Source: Rhizophagus irregularis
Lineage: Eukaryota; Glomeromycota; Glomeromycetes; Glomerales; Glomeraceae
Reading direction: 5' to 3'
DNA: 64,000 bases
Assembly: GCF_026210795.1 (NCBI RefSeq)
Contig: NC_089429.1
Span: forward strand, 5,828,001 to 5,892,000
Part shown: positions 37,661 through 49,452 of the stretch, piece by piece
Layout of the letters: every line of letters begins with the position of its first letter
Position numbering within the stretch: the stretch's first letter is position 1
Translations under genes and position numbers: made by a program
The notes under the pieces: generated by a model
Databases searched by the model: none
The model's input: the letters and a program-made list of their open reading frames with translations, nothing else
Told to the model about the DNA's origin: nothing

Positions 37661-38340
37661 AATTAATAATTAGAATAATTGCTACTGACGGAATTTTGGT
37701 ATAAGAATAATAATTTATAATCTACAAATAATATAAATTATTAGAGCTAATCATCAATAAAGTATATTGAAAATTTAACTTAATTGTAAATAACAACGAA
37801 GCCTCAAATCATAAATTTACATAATTGGTCTACTCTATTATTTGTTTTATCATATTCTCATCCGATTAAATCATAATAACAATAATGTAGAGAAATGAGA
37901 AAAATTTTCTATACAAAAAAAAACCCACGTTATCCTTGCGAAATCTCATCAGACTTTTTAATTCACATTCTTGTAACTTTTTACCAAGCAAAAAATACAT
38001 TCCTTTAAAACTATTTCAATGTCATTATTTCGTTCCTCTTGTTGTGTTAATACGTCATTCATTTCAACTACCAAAAGTGAAAAAAGTATTTCTTTTCCAT
38101 ATTCAACTAATTACGTTATGTCGATAGAAATAGCATCAAATAGCTGATTAAGAGTTGTATTATTAGGCTTATGAATGTGATATCATTACAGCAAGGTGAA
38201 AGTATGTAAAAGAGAAAAAATAAATCGGCTAAATTAATTTTTCTAACTTGTCACGAGAACCAATCTCCTGTGATCCAACTGATCCATGCATTTTTTTGTG
38301 TGTGTCTAATGACACACGTTTGCTAGTTCTCTTACGAACA
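37661..38340. other. Intergenic, no gene seen
   Basis: AT-rich flank of the repeat array; the open frame 37936-38127 (+) has no recognisable content. Confidence 0.4.
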
Positions 38341-38765
38341 CAGAAACAACCATTGAAAATCAGTCATCAGTAGGATATGAAGAACCAACAATTGAAAATC
38401 AGTCGGATATTACGAACGCAGAACCAAAAACTGAAAATCAGTCGGAAATTACGAACGCAGAACCAACCATTGATAATCAGTCGGATATTACGAACGCAGA
38501 ACCAAAAAAATCAGTCGGAAATTACGAACGCAGAACCAACCATTGATAATCAGTCGGATATTACGAACGCAGAACCAAACAATTGAAAATCAGTAGGATA
38601 TTACGAACGAAGAACCATACAACTGAAAATCAGTCGGAAATTACGAACGCAGAACCAACAACTGAAAATCAGTCGGAAATTACGAACGCAGAACCAACCA
38701 TTGATAATCGGTCGGATATTACGAACGCAGAACTAACAATAATCAGTCGGACAGTCGGATATTAA
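38341..38765 (+). repeat. Tandem array of a 39-bp coding-like repeat, about 11 copies
   Basis: The unit encodes a 13-residue repeat of the type ENQSEITNAEPTT / DNQSDITNAEPTI. Copies read GAACCAAC(A/C)A(C/T)TGA(A/T)AAT then CAGTCGGA(A/T)ATTACGAACGC. The first four copies follow an open frame beginning upstream at NTETTIENQSSVG (about 38338). A short copy near 38500 loses several bases and a copy near 38575 gains one, so no frame spans the array. It looks like the repeat domain of a former Ser/Thr/Asn/Glu-rich protein, now broken. Confidence 0.85.
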
Positions 38766-39819
38766 TGGTGTTTATTCCGAAAGCTCTATAACTAACTGCT
38801 CAAGAATCATATAAAGCAAAGCGCAAAATAAATTTCTGTATTTAAAAAAAAACATTAAACAGTTAGAAAACACTAAATACGTATAAATATATTCAATTTT
38901 TTTAGAAGACCTGAAAAGAAAACTTTAACCTACGTCAAAACCTCATTATTGCGATTTTTTGACTTATATATTTAAAATCGCTGTTTAAATTAATAAACCT
39001 GAGATTTTTATATTTTTAAAATGTAGACAAAGACGGGGATCATACGGGTTTGTGGGTCGAGCCCTTAACGAAGGAAAACTAACTACTAACACAACCGTAC
39101 GCGTATACATCCAACCTCCTCCTAAGAAGAAATCTTATTGTAAAAGAACAATACTAGGCATGGCCAGCAGTGGAGTGATCCACACTATTCAAAATTGTTT
39201 TGTGTTTGGGTTGAAGTAACAAATGATCGTGATGCACAAACCTAATGCAAGTACACGTGCTAATATAAGTTTTTTTTTTCATAATTTTTTAGTTTGTGCT
39301 TTTGTTCAAGCTAAATTTGTTCTTTAGCAGGTACGAAAATCGGTAAGCTTTTAATAATTAATAACAGTTTTTTTTATGTTTCAACGTTTTTTATAATTAG
39401 AGAACGAACAAACTAATTCTTTGTTATAAAATATGTTTTCAGAACTCATTTTTTATATTAAAAAGTACTCTATGCATACACTGTCAAATGGAAACTTAAA
39501 CTCAGTAGGTAAATGTTGTATATAATAAATTTGATCTTAGCAATTTTTTAAGAATTTTTTATTGTGGTAATTTATAATCGTGAAAGCTTTAGATTTAGTA
39601 CAATCCCCTCTGTGATATTTCTTTTTCAAATCATGTCCTTCAAAACATTGAGGGACGTATTGTTACACTATTCATGGAAGCACCCAAATAAAAAAATAAA
39701 CTAACTTAAATTCATTATACACAAAGGATTGAAACATTCTTTGCTCTCTTTTTAGAAAAACATCTTATTTAATCTCTTTTAAAATCTTGTTATGGATGGG
39801 GGGAGTACATCATAGAATT
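38766..39819. other. Intergenic, no gene seen
   Basis: AT-rich, with a GC-richer patch at 39030-39250 lacking recognisable coding or RNA structure. Confidence 0.4.
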
Positions 39820-41695
39820 ATTATAATTCAGCCATGATTCAGACGACAAATTAGATGATCAAAGCTTCTACTTCACAAGAAAACCTCTGTTTCAAAATCT
39901 TCTACGTTAACATTTCAATCAACACAGCTTAATCGAAGTAGGTAATTTTATGCTGATAGATGATCAAGTATCTCAAGTATCTCAGAAACCTGGATTATTT
40001 ACAACTCCTAAGCGTTCGAGAAAAACTAAGAAACAATACCAAAAGCAATAACCAAAAAACGCTCAAATACAAAGATTGATGATGACAACATTGTTGTTTT
40101 ATTAGAATAAGAATCATTGAATCAATATCACTTTCATCTCCCAAGGAAACGAAACATTGACAAAATGTAGCACATAAAACTCGCTATTATTTCGCCGAAG
40201 TCAAAAAACAGTATGTGGATGATGTTGACGATAAAAAATGTATCGGAGAAGGACGAGCGAGTATTACTCCTAGTAAAGTTCAAGATATCTCGGCGACAAC
40301 CATTTCTACTCCTATAAAAGTAGAATAAAATTACTTGCCTGATATCACAGTAGATTGGTCTTTATTTGAATGAAGCTGATCTAACCACTCTGGAATCAAG
40401 AGAAATACAAGATGATAGAAATGTGCTTGGTAAAAATCTCAGGTGATTTATCTATGGTCATGTTGCTTTACAGCCTAGTTCTAAGTCTCATATAAAAAGT
40501 ACGACAGCTTGAAATAGCTACTAAATGAGGAACAACTTTTAGAGATAGTTAAAACAGGTTAGAACTTCTTCCAATAAATTTGATATATCGTTCTCATCTC
40601 ATCCTCTTAACCCTATTATTAAACTTCTGACAGTTACCTCACCTGCCTTAACTAAAACTGTACTATTTTGGAAAGAAAAATATTGCCAAATTCTTGCGGT
40701 GATCAGAATCTCGTGAAGATTTGTAAAGATGGCTTAATTTAAGATCAAAGAAGGAATATCTTATTGCAATTAACTCAAAGGGTGATCCTAATACTGGTGA
40801 TACTAGGAACGAAAAAAAAAACTTTTTTGAAGTCCGTTAATAACAAAAAAAAAGTTTAAGTCGATTAGTGATTTCTCAATCAAAGCACAAATGAGGTTAC
40901 GGAAAAAGAAACACATATATTTAATGAAATCGATGGTATACCTGCTGGTGATAAGATTGATCAGGAAACAAAATACCCACCGTTTGTATCTGCATTATAT
41001 AAAACTCAAACGTTAATGTTCTATTACCATGAAGCGAAGTTCAATAAAACCTCGGAAAAATCAGATTAGTTATGACAATTACAAGGGAGAATTTACAAAT
41101 TCAACCAATGGATCAATTATTGGAGCCAATTCTGTTATTCGTCAAGTTTGAACTTGCTATCCGCATAGAAAGAAGATTATACATGATGATCATATTATAT
41201 ATAATTAAATAAAAACTTAAATCTTGCATCTCTGGAATTTTTTGAAAAAGCTGCTGATGGACCACAACTACTGCTCATATTATGTTCATGGTTATAGACT
41301 TATAGTAATGGAAGCATTTGTCCAAGCTTGCTGGGACAAAGTTTAAACAAGGTTTAAAGTCGGCTAAAAAAAATCCAATATCGCATATTATTATAACAAA
41401 AATTTCCGTTGGTAGAAGCGAAGGTCGTGAAGGCTATATTCCTCTTGTTAACCTTTGGTTGACCAAAAAAACTGAAGGTGTAGGTGATAACCATTGAATG
41501 ATCAGAATCAAATGAGTGAAATGACCGAATAACTTAGGCTAATGACAAATGACTACATTGGTGTTAAAATGAACGTAAAAAAAAATTATTTTAAAAATAT
41601 TAAAAATATTGAGAACACAAAATTATGAATCAATATACGATAACCAAAGGGCAATTTGATGCTATCATGAAATTCAAAGACGAGTAAACTAAACC
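39820..41695 (+). pseudogene. Long decayed reading frame, unrecognised protein
   Basis: About 1.9 kb of protein-like text on the plus strand with many stops and slips. Examples are DDKLDDQSFYFTRKPLFQNL (39850), SQVSQKPGLFTTPKRSRKTK (39970), RYYFAEVKKQYVDDVDDKKC (40180), EIDGIPAGDKIDQETKYPPF (40930), YHEAKFNKTSEK (41025) and VGRSEGREGYIPLVNLWLTK (41410). The basic TPKRSRKTKKQ segment could be a nuclear localisation signal. The late text contains YPPFVSALYKTQTLMFY. I cannot assign it to a family. It may be one old gene or transposon ORF. Confidence 0.5.
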
Positions 41696-41713
41696 TAGTA
41701 ATTCAAAGTCTTA

Positions 41714-42031
41714 GTACTTCAATTCTCTGGTGCGTTAATTGCGACGTTGCATATTTGGTAGAAAATTTCAAAAATTGTCTAGCGGTGATCCAAAATTAGA
41801 TAAGCATACACAAAAGAATGCGAAAGAATATATGGACTTTCTTGAATTGGATTGATTTCTCTAAATTTGACCTTATAAAGTATACTGGAAAAGAAGGATC
41901 TTTTTCTACTATATACTCCGCTTTGTGGACGGAAGGTCCATTTTGGGAATTGGGATAAAGCTGCAAGTATATGGTCCCGTGGTGGTCCGACAAAGGTTAT
42001 ACTTAAACGTTTAAATGATTCAAGGGAACTA
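41714..42031 (+). pseudogene. Truncated, frameshifted copy of kinase-like exon 1
   Basis: This 318-bp segment aligns to 12401-12726 of the plus-strand kinase-like gene at roughly 95% identity outside gaps. Several small deletions and insertions break the frame (loss of a G at AAAATTGTCTAG, loss of nine bases after AAATTAGATA, insertion of a T in GAATTGG, an extra base in TTTTGGGAATTGG). Homology begins and ends abruptly, without the start codon, the intron or exon 2. It is a dead fragment of a recent duplication. Confidence 0.93.
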
Positions 42032-42134
42032 TTATTACACGTTCTTTTCTTAAAAATATCGAACGTGATTACAGTTAACTTAGCAAGTTTGTTATACTGA
42101 TATGAATGATTTTATTTTATTGAAGAGTAAGTAG

Positions 42135-42415
42135 CTCCTGATCACGACGACGTAATCGTTAATGATGACCTTGCAAAGGATCGTATTTCTAAGGAAGTGG
42201 GCGAAGCAAGAGGCGGCGGACGTAGTGCACGTGTGGAAGTTGTGATGGGTTGGCCACAGTGTATTGTTGCATCATCGATATATACCGATATTGTATTTGA
42301 TCTTCTCGGGTCCAAGTTTTCTTATTTGCCATTTAACACATATTTGGAAAAATTTTTGAGGGTAATGAGTACATTTCCCGATCGAAATAATAAATGTGGT
42401 GACAAAAGGTATATA
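42135..42415 (+). CDS. Unrecognised open segment, possible exon or gene fragment
   Basis: An open frame without an ATG start runs from about 42135 (APDHDDVIVNDDLAKD) through EARGGGRSARVEVVMGWPQC, and continues to a stop in the AT repeat at about 42431. An AG at 42131-42132 could act as a splice acceptor. Local base composition is markedly GC-rich, unlike its surroundings. The family is not recognised. Its abrupt placement about 100 bp after the kinase fragment suggests a rearranged or shuffled piece rather than a complete gene. Confidence 0.35.
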
Positions 42416-42721
42416 TATATATATATAGTTTGAGATTTATCAGCGCAATTAATACTCAATGGTTAAACGACAATAGACAATTGTAATGTTAAAAATGTTT
42501 ATATTATATTACAAAATTTATTTTTTTTTAAAAAAAAAATGAATACATGAAATGAAAAATAATTGTTAATTAATAATATAATAAGGAAAAAGAAAGGGGA
42601 GGTTCCTTTAAAGAAATAATAAAAACGAAAATAAAAATAAACTATAAAATAAATGAATACACGAAGTAATTAATTTTTAATATATTGTATGATGTATATA
42701 ATTCATATTCAAATATCGTAG

Positions 42722-43026
42722 CTATTATATTTCAGCTTTTTCATACCAAGGAGCAGCTATTTTTAAATCTTTTTTAGTACCTATTCCTTAACTATAACAA
42801 TATGTAGTAACTGTGACCACTTTTAATAGTAGAGGAAATATTAGATTTTCGTTTAAAAATAATCAATAACATAATGTAATCAATCATAAGGATAACTTAC
42901 TTTCCCGTTTACATTTTTATTTACTGTGATTAAATAATTATACGGAATTTTAATTGAAGTTTTAAAATTTAAAGATTTTTTAACATCTTTATTAAATTCC
43001 GTATAATTAGGTCGGTCATCACACAT
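42722..43026 (-). pseudogene. Sel1-repeat gene remnant
   Basis: On the minus strand, ATG at 43026 begins a 42-codon open segment (MCDDRPNYTEFNKDVKKSLN at its start) that ends at a GTAAGT donor (42900). Further on (about 42822-42730) the text VTVTTYCYS, stop, GIGTKKDLKIAAPWYEKAEI matches the Sel1 repeat pattern (YCYxxGIGTxKDxxKAxxWYxKA). The in-frame TAA and the mismatch in splice phase indicate decay. Sel1 proteins are greatly expanded in Glomeromycotina. Confidence 0.5.
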
Positions 43027-44285
43027 TATTAAATTTTTTATTAATTTGAATTATTTGAATTATTTGAACTTATGAAAGAGGTAATGTTTAAAAGTAAATC
43101 TGTAATTATGATAAGGAAGGTTCTTTAAGACTTTGACAATACTGATCTGAAATTTCTTTTAAATAAAAATTTGTCACACATAAACGTTATCGCCAGATAA
43201 TCTTGATAATCTGAAAAAATTTGGGTATGATCAATTAAATCAATGAATTGAATGAATTGGGCTTATGTTATATATTGATTATACAATATATTGCACTAAA
43301 AATGATATTAAAGATCTTTATAATAAATAATTCTCGTAATTGCGAGGAAAGACTGGATGAATTAGAAATTGCCACACAAACAAGCTAAGAATAAAAAAAA
43401 AAAATACAAGAATTTCGTGATAAACCTCTCAAAAATTCCTCTCACCCTCAAATTTCCTTTTTTCTTCTTTAGATTCCCTCAAATTTTCGTTATTAAAAAC
43501 TTGAAAGCTATTTTAATACCATATTTAGGAACGTTTAAAAAATGAGCATTAATTTTTTGGTTGGGTTGTTGGGAAATTCTTTTAACTATATCAATACCAT
43601 TTATAAGATCTATATTAAATTTTAATTAATTTCGCGCATTATTTAATATTAATGTAATTAATGTAATTTAAACTTTAAGACACTCACCTTCATAATTTTT
43701 AAATTACTCTTATGTTGTCTTACTCGATGCAGTGTTCATAACCGGCAAATTATCTTCACTAGTAAATACAATCATATCATTAAGAGTTGTAATATTGAGA
43801 ATTTGTAAATATAGATTTTTTTGGGTATACTACGCGAAGTAAGATTATGTAAAAAAACCATTTAGATTTTCTGCATAAAAAAAACAAAAAATAAATTATC
43901 CATATTAACGTAATTCAAAGAAAAGAAAAACAAAAACGTCGAATTATACTCTCTTGTGAGATTTTCCATGAAAATTAACATTACTTGATGTATCCCCAAA
44001 ACAATACAAGCAAAAAATTCGTTATATAAACCTGTAATTTAGCCGATAAATGCGTGGAAAAGTAGATATCTGGATTATCTTTAGCTTCTTCACGTCATCT
44101 AGTCTATAAATTAATTTTGTGGAAAAAAATAAATGTACTTGGCTCTATTGTTCCATCTCTTCCAGTATGAGGTGCAAAAGAAATAAACTGGTCATTAAGA
44201 AAGTAGAGCGAGAATTATACTGGCTCTTCAAATTTTGCTTGAATATATGGGTCGTGTTTCTCATATCTTCAAAACATTTATTTAT
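43027..44285. other. Intergenic, mostly featureless
   Basis: AT-rich. Between about 44045 and 44290 the minus strand continues the decayed coding text noted in the next entry. No RNA gene or transposon end was recognised. Confidence 0.4.
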
Positions 44286-44475
44286 TCCCCATATAAACGC
44301 AACAAACGCAACTTAAGTATATCATATTCATCCTTTAGGCGTTCGCGCATTTCTTTTAGCTGAGATCGATGATATTCTTAATATTATTTTTTTTCTGCTT
44401 TAGCAAAGCCTCGCGCTCCTCCAACTGTTTTTCAAACCCATCTAGTCGGGACAAAGCAGAGTAGCATTGAAATCA
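44110..44475 (-). pseudogene. Decayed gene with a coiled-coil segment
   Basis: Minus-strand text reads LSRLDGFEKQLEEREALLKQ (about 44455), then in another frame SQLKEMRERLKDEYDILKLR, both with the heptad-like hydrophobic spacing of a coiled coil. The text continues as YEKHDPYIQAKFEEP and FISFAPHTGRDGTIEPSTFI toward 44115. At least three frame changes and several stops show it is broken. The parent family is not identified. Confidence 0.45.
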
Positions 44476-44532
44476 TATATACCTGCTTCTGCAAAAATTC
44501 TTATTTTTTTTAATTCTCCTTTACTTTACATC

Positions 44533-45000
44533 ATGTCTATTGCTTTGAATTTAACAGAAATCGTTACCAATAATTTCAAATTTGATACAAGAACCGTTAC
44601 TAAATTTTATTCTGAGGGAGATATAAACAAGTAATTTCACCTTCATTTTTCAGCTAATAATTTAAAATTTCATGTAGACGAAACAGAAGCTTCTAATACA
44701 ATACGTTACACCTAAGATAATCTTCAATTGAATGAATGTGTACAGTAGCTACTGAGCTTGTGGGCCAAGCAGAGAAGCTTGATTTTGTGAATGCCTCGTT
44801 CTAAAAACAGTCAATCTCAATATCTGAAGAATACCTCCATGCTCAAACTCTATTTATCAATTCACTAATAAAGCGTCAGATGGGTTTTATTGAGAATGCA
44901 AGTGGGAACGAACTTCAAGTTTTTAAAAATACGCCAATAATTGTTGTACTCACTTGCGACTCTAGTAACAAGGTCAACTTCGTTCTGACGTTTTTGATCA
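44533..45000 (+). pseudogene. Decayed coding segment, unrecognised
   Basis: Starts with an ATG (MSIALNLTEIVTNNFKFDTR), continues over a stop (FHLHFSANNLKFHVDETEAS), then slips frame to ATELVGQAEKLDFVNASF and FINSLIKRQMGFIENASGNE. The text is protein-like throughout, but interrupted. I cannot name the family. Confidence 0.4.
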
Positions 45001-46620
45001 TGCATTAATTAATGACATCATAAATAAATTTTGTTTAACTTTCTATAAATTTTATTTTTATGCTATTTTTAATCCATTTTATAAGCTTACAAAATATCAT
45101 TTGCATCATATTTTTTTACTCCACTTTATTACATATTGCTATGCCTAATAAAAAATATCGATCTATGAAAATCTGCATGATCCTATTGGGCTGAACGATA
45201 AAATAAATAGTTATTGGATGTGGGGCTATATCGGTCACAGGGGCCTTTAGTGGACCTTCATTGATTGGTGAAAATGATCACGTTAATATTCTCATCATTC
45301 TCATCATTCTACCTCATCAATGATTAGCGGGCGATTAACTTCAGATTATAAAGGTTTATCAACTCACCATGTGCATTAATTCGATCGGCTCACATATGAA
45401 AAAAAAATGAAAAGATAAAAATAAAATATACAGTATACTGTATATGTACAAAATAATATATTATGATTATTATTTATATAAAATTAATTAATTTTTACTT
45501 TTTTATTTTGTTGGAACGAATAATAGATTTATATTAATAATTTCTTTGTCTTTAAAAATAATTATTCAAATGTATACAAGTCTAAAGAATTACATATCCA
45601 ATTATTAATGTTTTCGTAAACAAATATATATATATATATTAAAGGTTAATCCAAATCTTAAAGAAGCATACAATCTCAACGATACAGTAAACACTATACT
45701 AAAAACGTAATGACAATGGATCGATATCTGAAACTTCAAATGATGATAACTCACTTGCAAATGATTCGAACCTGAAACAGCAAAAGTGAGGAAGATCGAT
45801 GATATCAAAACATGACAAACTGAAACTGCAAGTGAAAAAATCCCACTTGTAAATGGTTCAAACCAGAAGGAAACTGAAACTACAAGTCAGGAGAAATGCA
45901 ATCAAATTATTGAAAGAGTTATTTGCAATTAGGATCAACTCTAATATTTTTACTAAATTTAATTTTATGATATGAATTATATAACATTTAAATAATAGAA
46001 TTTTATCATCGTTTATATGCATATGATGTTTCAAAGCATATTTATTTTTTGTTTATTTTTACTAAAAGGATTGTTGTTGATCGACATCCAGTAATTTACA
46101 CACGCTAAAGAAATTTCTCTGCAACTTGTAGATTAAGTATCAAAAACGGAAAATTTTATTTATAGATGATCTGCAAAAGAGGTTTAACATGATAAGATTT
46201 AGAAAATGATTATAAGCCGATTTATTAAATGATATACAATCATGTTTCGAAATTTAACAACGTCAAAAAAAAGATTCCTTTGAACGATTATTTGTCTTCA
46301 AATCTTTTTAATTGAAAGGTAATTCCGTTATTTATCCATATATGTCCTGTGTCCTGTTTCAACTACTTTTACCCCTTTAACTCTTCATTAATTATAAAAA
46401 GGCCATAATCTGGCTTCGAGTAAATTATTAACAATGTAAGAACAAAAATTTTCAAAAATTATGCGTAAGAAGTTGTTTATTACGACTTTCTTTTAATCTC
46501 CTCTCCAGAAAAAAAAAAAAAAAAAAAAAAAAGGTTTGCTAAAATAAATATATTAAATTACATTAAGTTACAATTCATAACAAACATCAACTAAATAATC
46601 CTTTATTTTGTAACTTCTAT
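45001..46620. other. Intergenic with minor repeats
   Basis: Two imperfect copies of a segment beginning CACTTG(C/T)AAATG(A/G)TTC occur at about 45752 and 45842, in text that once may have coded an Asn/Lys/Gln-rich protein. A poly(A) run of about 25 bases lies at 46509-46533. No gene is supported. Confidence 0.4.
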
Positions 46621-46632
46621 TGTATCAAATAG

Positions 46633-46762
46633 TCGAAATTCGCGCCAAACTCTAATCCTTTTCACGCCAAACTTTTAATTCATTTCATAGACGAAATTCG
46701 CGTCAAACTTCAAATGCCAAAATTCAATCCTTTTTAAAGACGAAATTCCCGCCAAACTTCAA
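46633..46762. repeat. Cluster of CGAAATTCGCGCCAAAC-type repeats
   Basis: Four related copies at about 46635, 46662, 46691 and 46741 read TCGCGCCAAAC, TCACGCCAAAC, TCGCGTCAAAC and TCCCGCCAAAC. Three are preceded by CGAAAT. The first contains GCGCCAAA, the reverse of the E2F/DP consensus TTTGGCGC. No gene starts nearby, so a regulatory role is only suggested. Confidence 0.55.
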
Positions 46763-47845
46763 TCCACTTCACCTCGTTTCAATAGATCCACCTCTCAGCT
46801 AACATGCTAACATTTCACTGTTATCGCCTTGATCATAATGATAAAATATAAATACTTATTGGTCAATGATAAAATGGGTCTATTTAAACCTTTTCGTTTA
46901 TATCATTTTTATGATAACATTTATTTTTTCGAATAACTTCGTATTTTTTATATTCCTTTTATCGTTTAATATTTTATGCCGGCCGGCTTAAACATAATTT
47001 TCCACAATCTACGTTTTTTTTAATCATCGAAGAAGAAGTTAAATTTTTTCCACCATTTACGTTTTTTAAAAATGAAACAAATCATCGAAGAAGAATTTTT
47101 ATATATTTTTTTTTTTATTACTTATAGTTTATATATATTTTTGCATATACATATCTTTTATTTTATTTTATTTTTTTCTTTTTCTTTTATAATTATTATC
47201 GTTTTTGCTATCATAAAATAAATATCAAATAATGGATTAAATAGTACTCCAATTTTTACGTGAAATTTTTTATAAAAAAACTACTAAATATAAATGAAAT
47301 CACTAACACGATTTGAACTTTACAGTTTATAGTAATTTTAGAGAATTTTCATGACGTTTTGCGCCCAAATTCGATAATATTAAAAGACTTATAAATATAG
47401 ATCATTTAAATTTATTTTTATTAACATAAAGAAAAAATTTGGAAATTTTTTTTTTTCTTTTTTTGCTTTAAATGGAAGTCGCCCACCAACATAAAGATTT
47501 GATGATAATAAATTGTTTTATATATAATTGTGAAAGAATAAATGAATCTTACGGAGATGAGATTCCTCAATTATAATTAATTCATTTTGTGCGAAAATAT
47601 GAAAATATGGGAAATGAGCGTTCGTGTATTGCGTGTATTGTATACATCAAACGTGATTTGTCTCATGAAAACCTTTTTATCTTTGTCATCTCATTTATTT
47701 CCATTATTCTTGTCTACTTTCATAGAATTTAAAATTTTTTTTTGTATTCTTTGGTTTGAATATTCGAAGTAAAATGAACTCAAGTCGTCAAATCATATAT
47801 ACGTAAGGATCATCTAAGGTCAAAACCATGTAGTACATACCACTG
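46763..47845. other. Intergenic, no gene seen
   Basis: AT-rich, with a GCCGGCCGGC patch at about 46979. The open frame 47587-47772 (+) has no recognisable content. Confidence 0.4.
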
Positions 47846-47847
47846 CC

Positions 47848-47936
47848 AGCATATCAGTATATCAGTATATCAGCATATCAGCATATCGGCATATCACAAA
47901 TCAAGTATATCAGCATATCAACATATCGGCATATAA
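47848..47936. repeat. Microsatellite of 8-bp unit CAG(C/T)ATAT
   Basis: About ten copies of CAGYATAT with occasional CGG or CAA variants, interrupted once near 47895 by ACAAATCAAG. Confidence 0.85.
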
Positions 47937-48631
47937 TAACAAACACGTTACGTACAGTACGTTACACTTGTTCATTTGATTTCATGTCACTACATGATTT
48001 GCCATTCGATCTAAATAATGAGTTAGTGCATTTTCAATGACTAACCTTAATTATAATCTCTTTTTAAAACCTTTTCGGGTTAAATAAAATTCCGTCAATT
48101 CCGTCAAAAAAAAAAAAAATGTTTTCGCTACAAAATCAAGAATCATGGCTTATTGTGCAGAATAATTGATGTCGTACAACAAGGAGGAATTTTCTATCTA
48201 TCGAGATGTCTATCGAGATGTTGTGGCTTATTTCTTGTTATATGTATCAAAAAAGATTACCGCATCTTCCGTAGAAAATTCATAACTTTAAACGATCCAT
48301 TTTTTTTTGTACCTTTGAAATTAATAAATACTTGATAAACGGATAATACACAAAAAAAAAATGGATTATTTTTATTCTTGTCTTTTATTCCTTTTACAGA
48401 ATTTCACTAAACTGAAAAAAGTTTCATTTATAAAGTGTACTTTCGAAGATCCTACTGTTTTATCGGTTCGGATGTTACGTTTTTAATACGTACCCATAAA
48501 TAAAAAGGTCATTTGCCCCGATTTATATCCATAATCAGTATCTATTTGCCATAAATGTAGAACAAGATGAGAAAATCATATTTTGAAATGAAATTTTGTA
48601 ATTTATAATATTCTTAATTAATAAAATATTT

Positions 48632-48737
48632 TATTCTTTTCTTTGTATCGAAAAAAAAAATACAAGTATTCTTTTCTTTGTATCGAAAAAAAATACAACA
48701 GATATTCTTTTCTTTGTATCGAAAAAAAAAATACAAG
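48632..48737. repeat. 35-36-bp tandem repeat, three copies
   Basis: TATTCTTTTCTTTGTATCGA followed by an A-run and ATACAA is repeated three times, differing only in the A-run length and the last few bases. Confidence 0.9.
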
Positions 48738-49452
48738 TAAACTACTGCACATTGGGAACTTCTGATAAATAGTTTATTATTGCTTCTTCAACTTTGACAC
48801 TTCGTACTATATACAGTATATTTATATTACCAAAATTGGAAACAATTACTAAGCCTACTAAGCCATTACTTGGATCGAGTACAGATGAGTATTACACCAA
48901 TTACCTCTATCCGTGAATGTGGCTTATTATTTGTGTGAAAATTTCATATGAGTAACAAAATATTATGAAAGTAATTCCTGAACCAGAAGGAAATAAGCCC
49001 ATCAAATAAATCTTTATTTTTACAAACCAAACCATATATGATAATCTATATCTGAACATCCATTCTTCATAATAAATATTCAAGTCGCCAAGCCTTAAAA
49101 CCCTAATAAGATAAATTATTGTTTTTGATCACCAAACACGTTGCAAATTTTTTAAATTTTTTTCTTATATAAATTTCCGTTTTAACGGTGAATTTATTCT
49201 TTTCTTTTCTTTATTATTATTCTTTTACATTCCTTTTAATAAAAAATAACTTAATTCTTAAATGATTAAGCTCCACTTTCTATTACAACCAACAATATAA
49301 ATCCACAAAACTTTTTTCATGATTATCAAACCAATGAATTATTGATATCAAAATTTTACACGTGATTTAAAATTAATTGGTATTGAAAAAGTTGTTGATT
49401 GTTATAAACCATTGAATTATTAGAAAATGTTCTACCTTACAAGAATTTGAGA
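48738..49452. other. Intergenic, no gene seen
   Basis: AT-rich DNA between two repeat arrays; nothing recognisable. Confidence 0.4.

Noticed and set aside
47848-47936. CRISPR-like appearance of short regular repeats
   Set aside because: The unit is an 8-bp microsatellite without spacers, in a eukaryotic genome.
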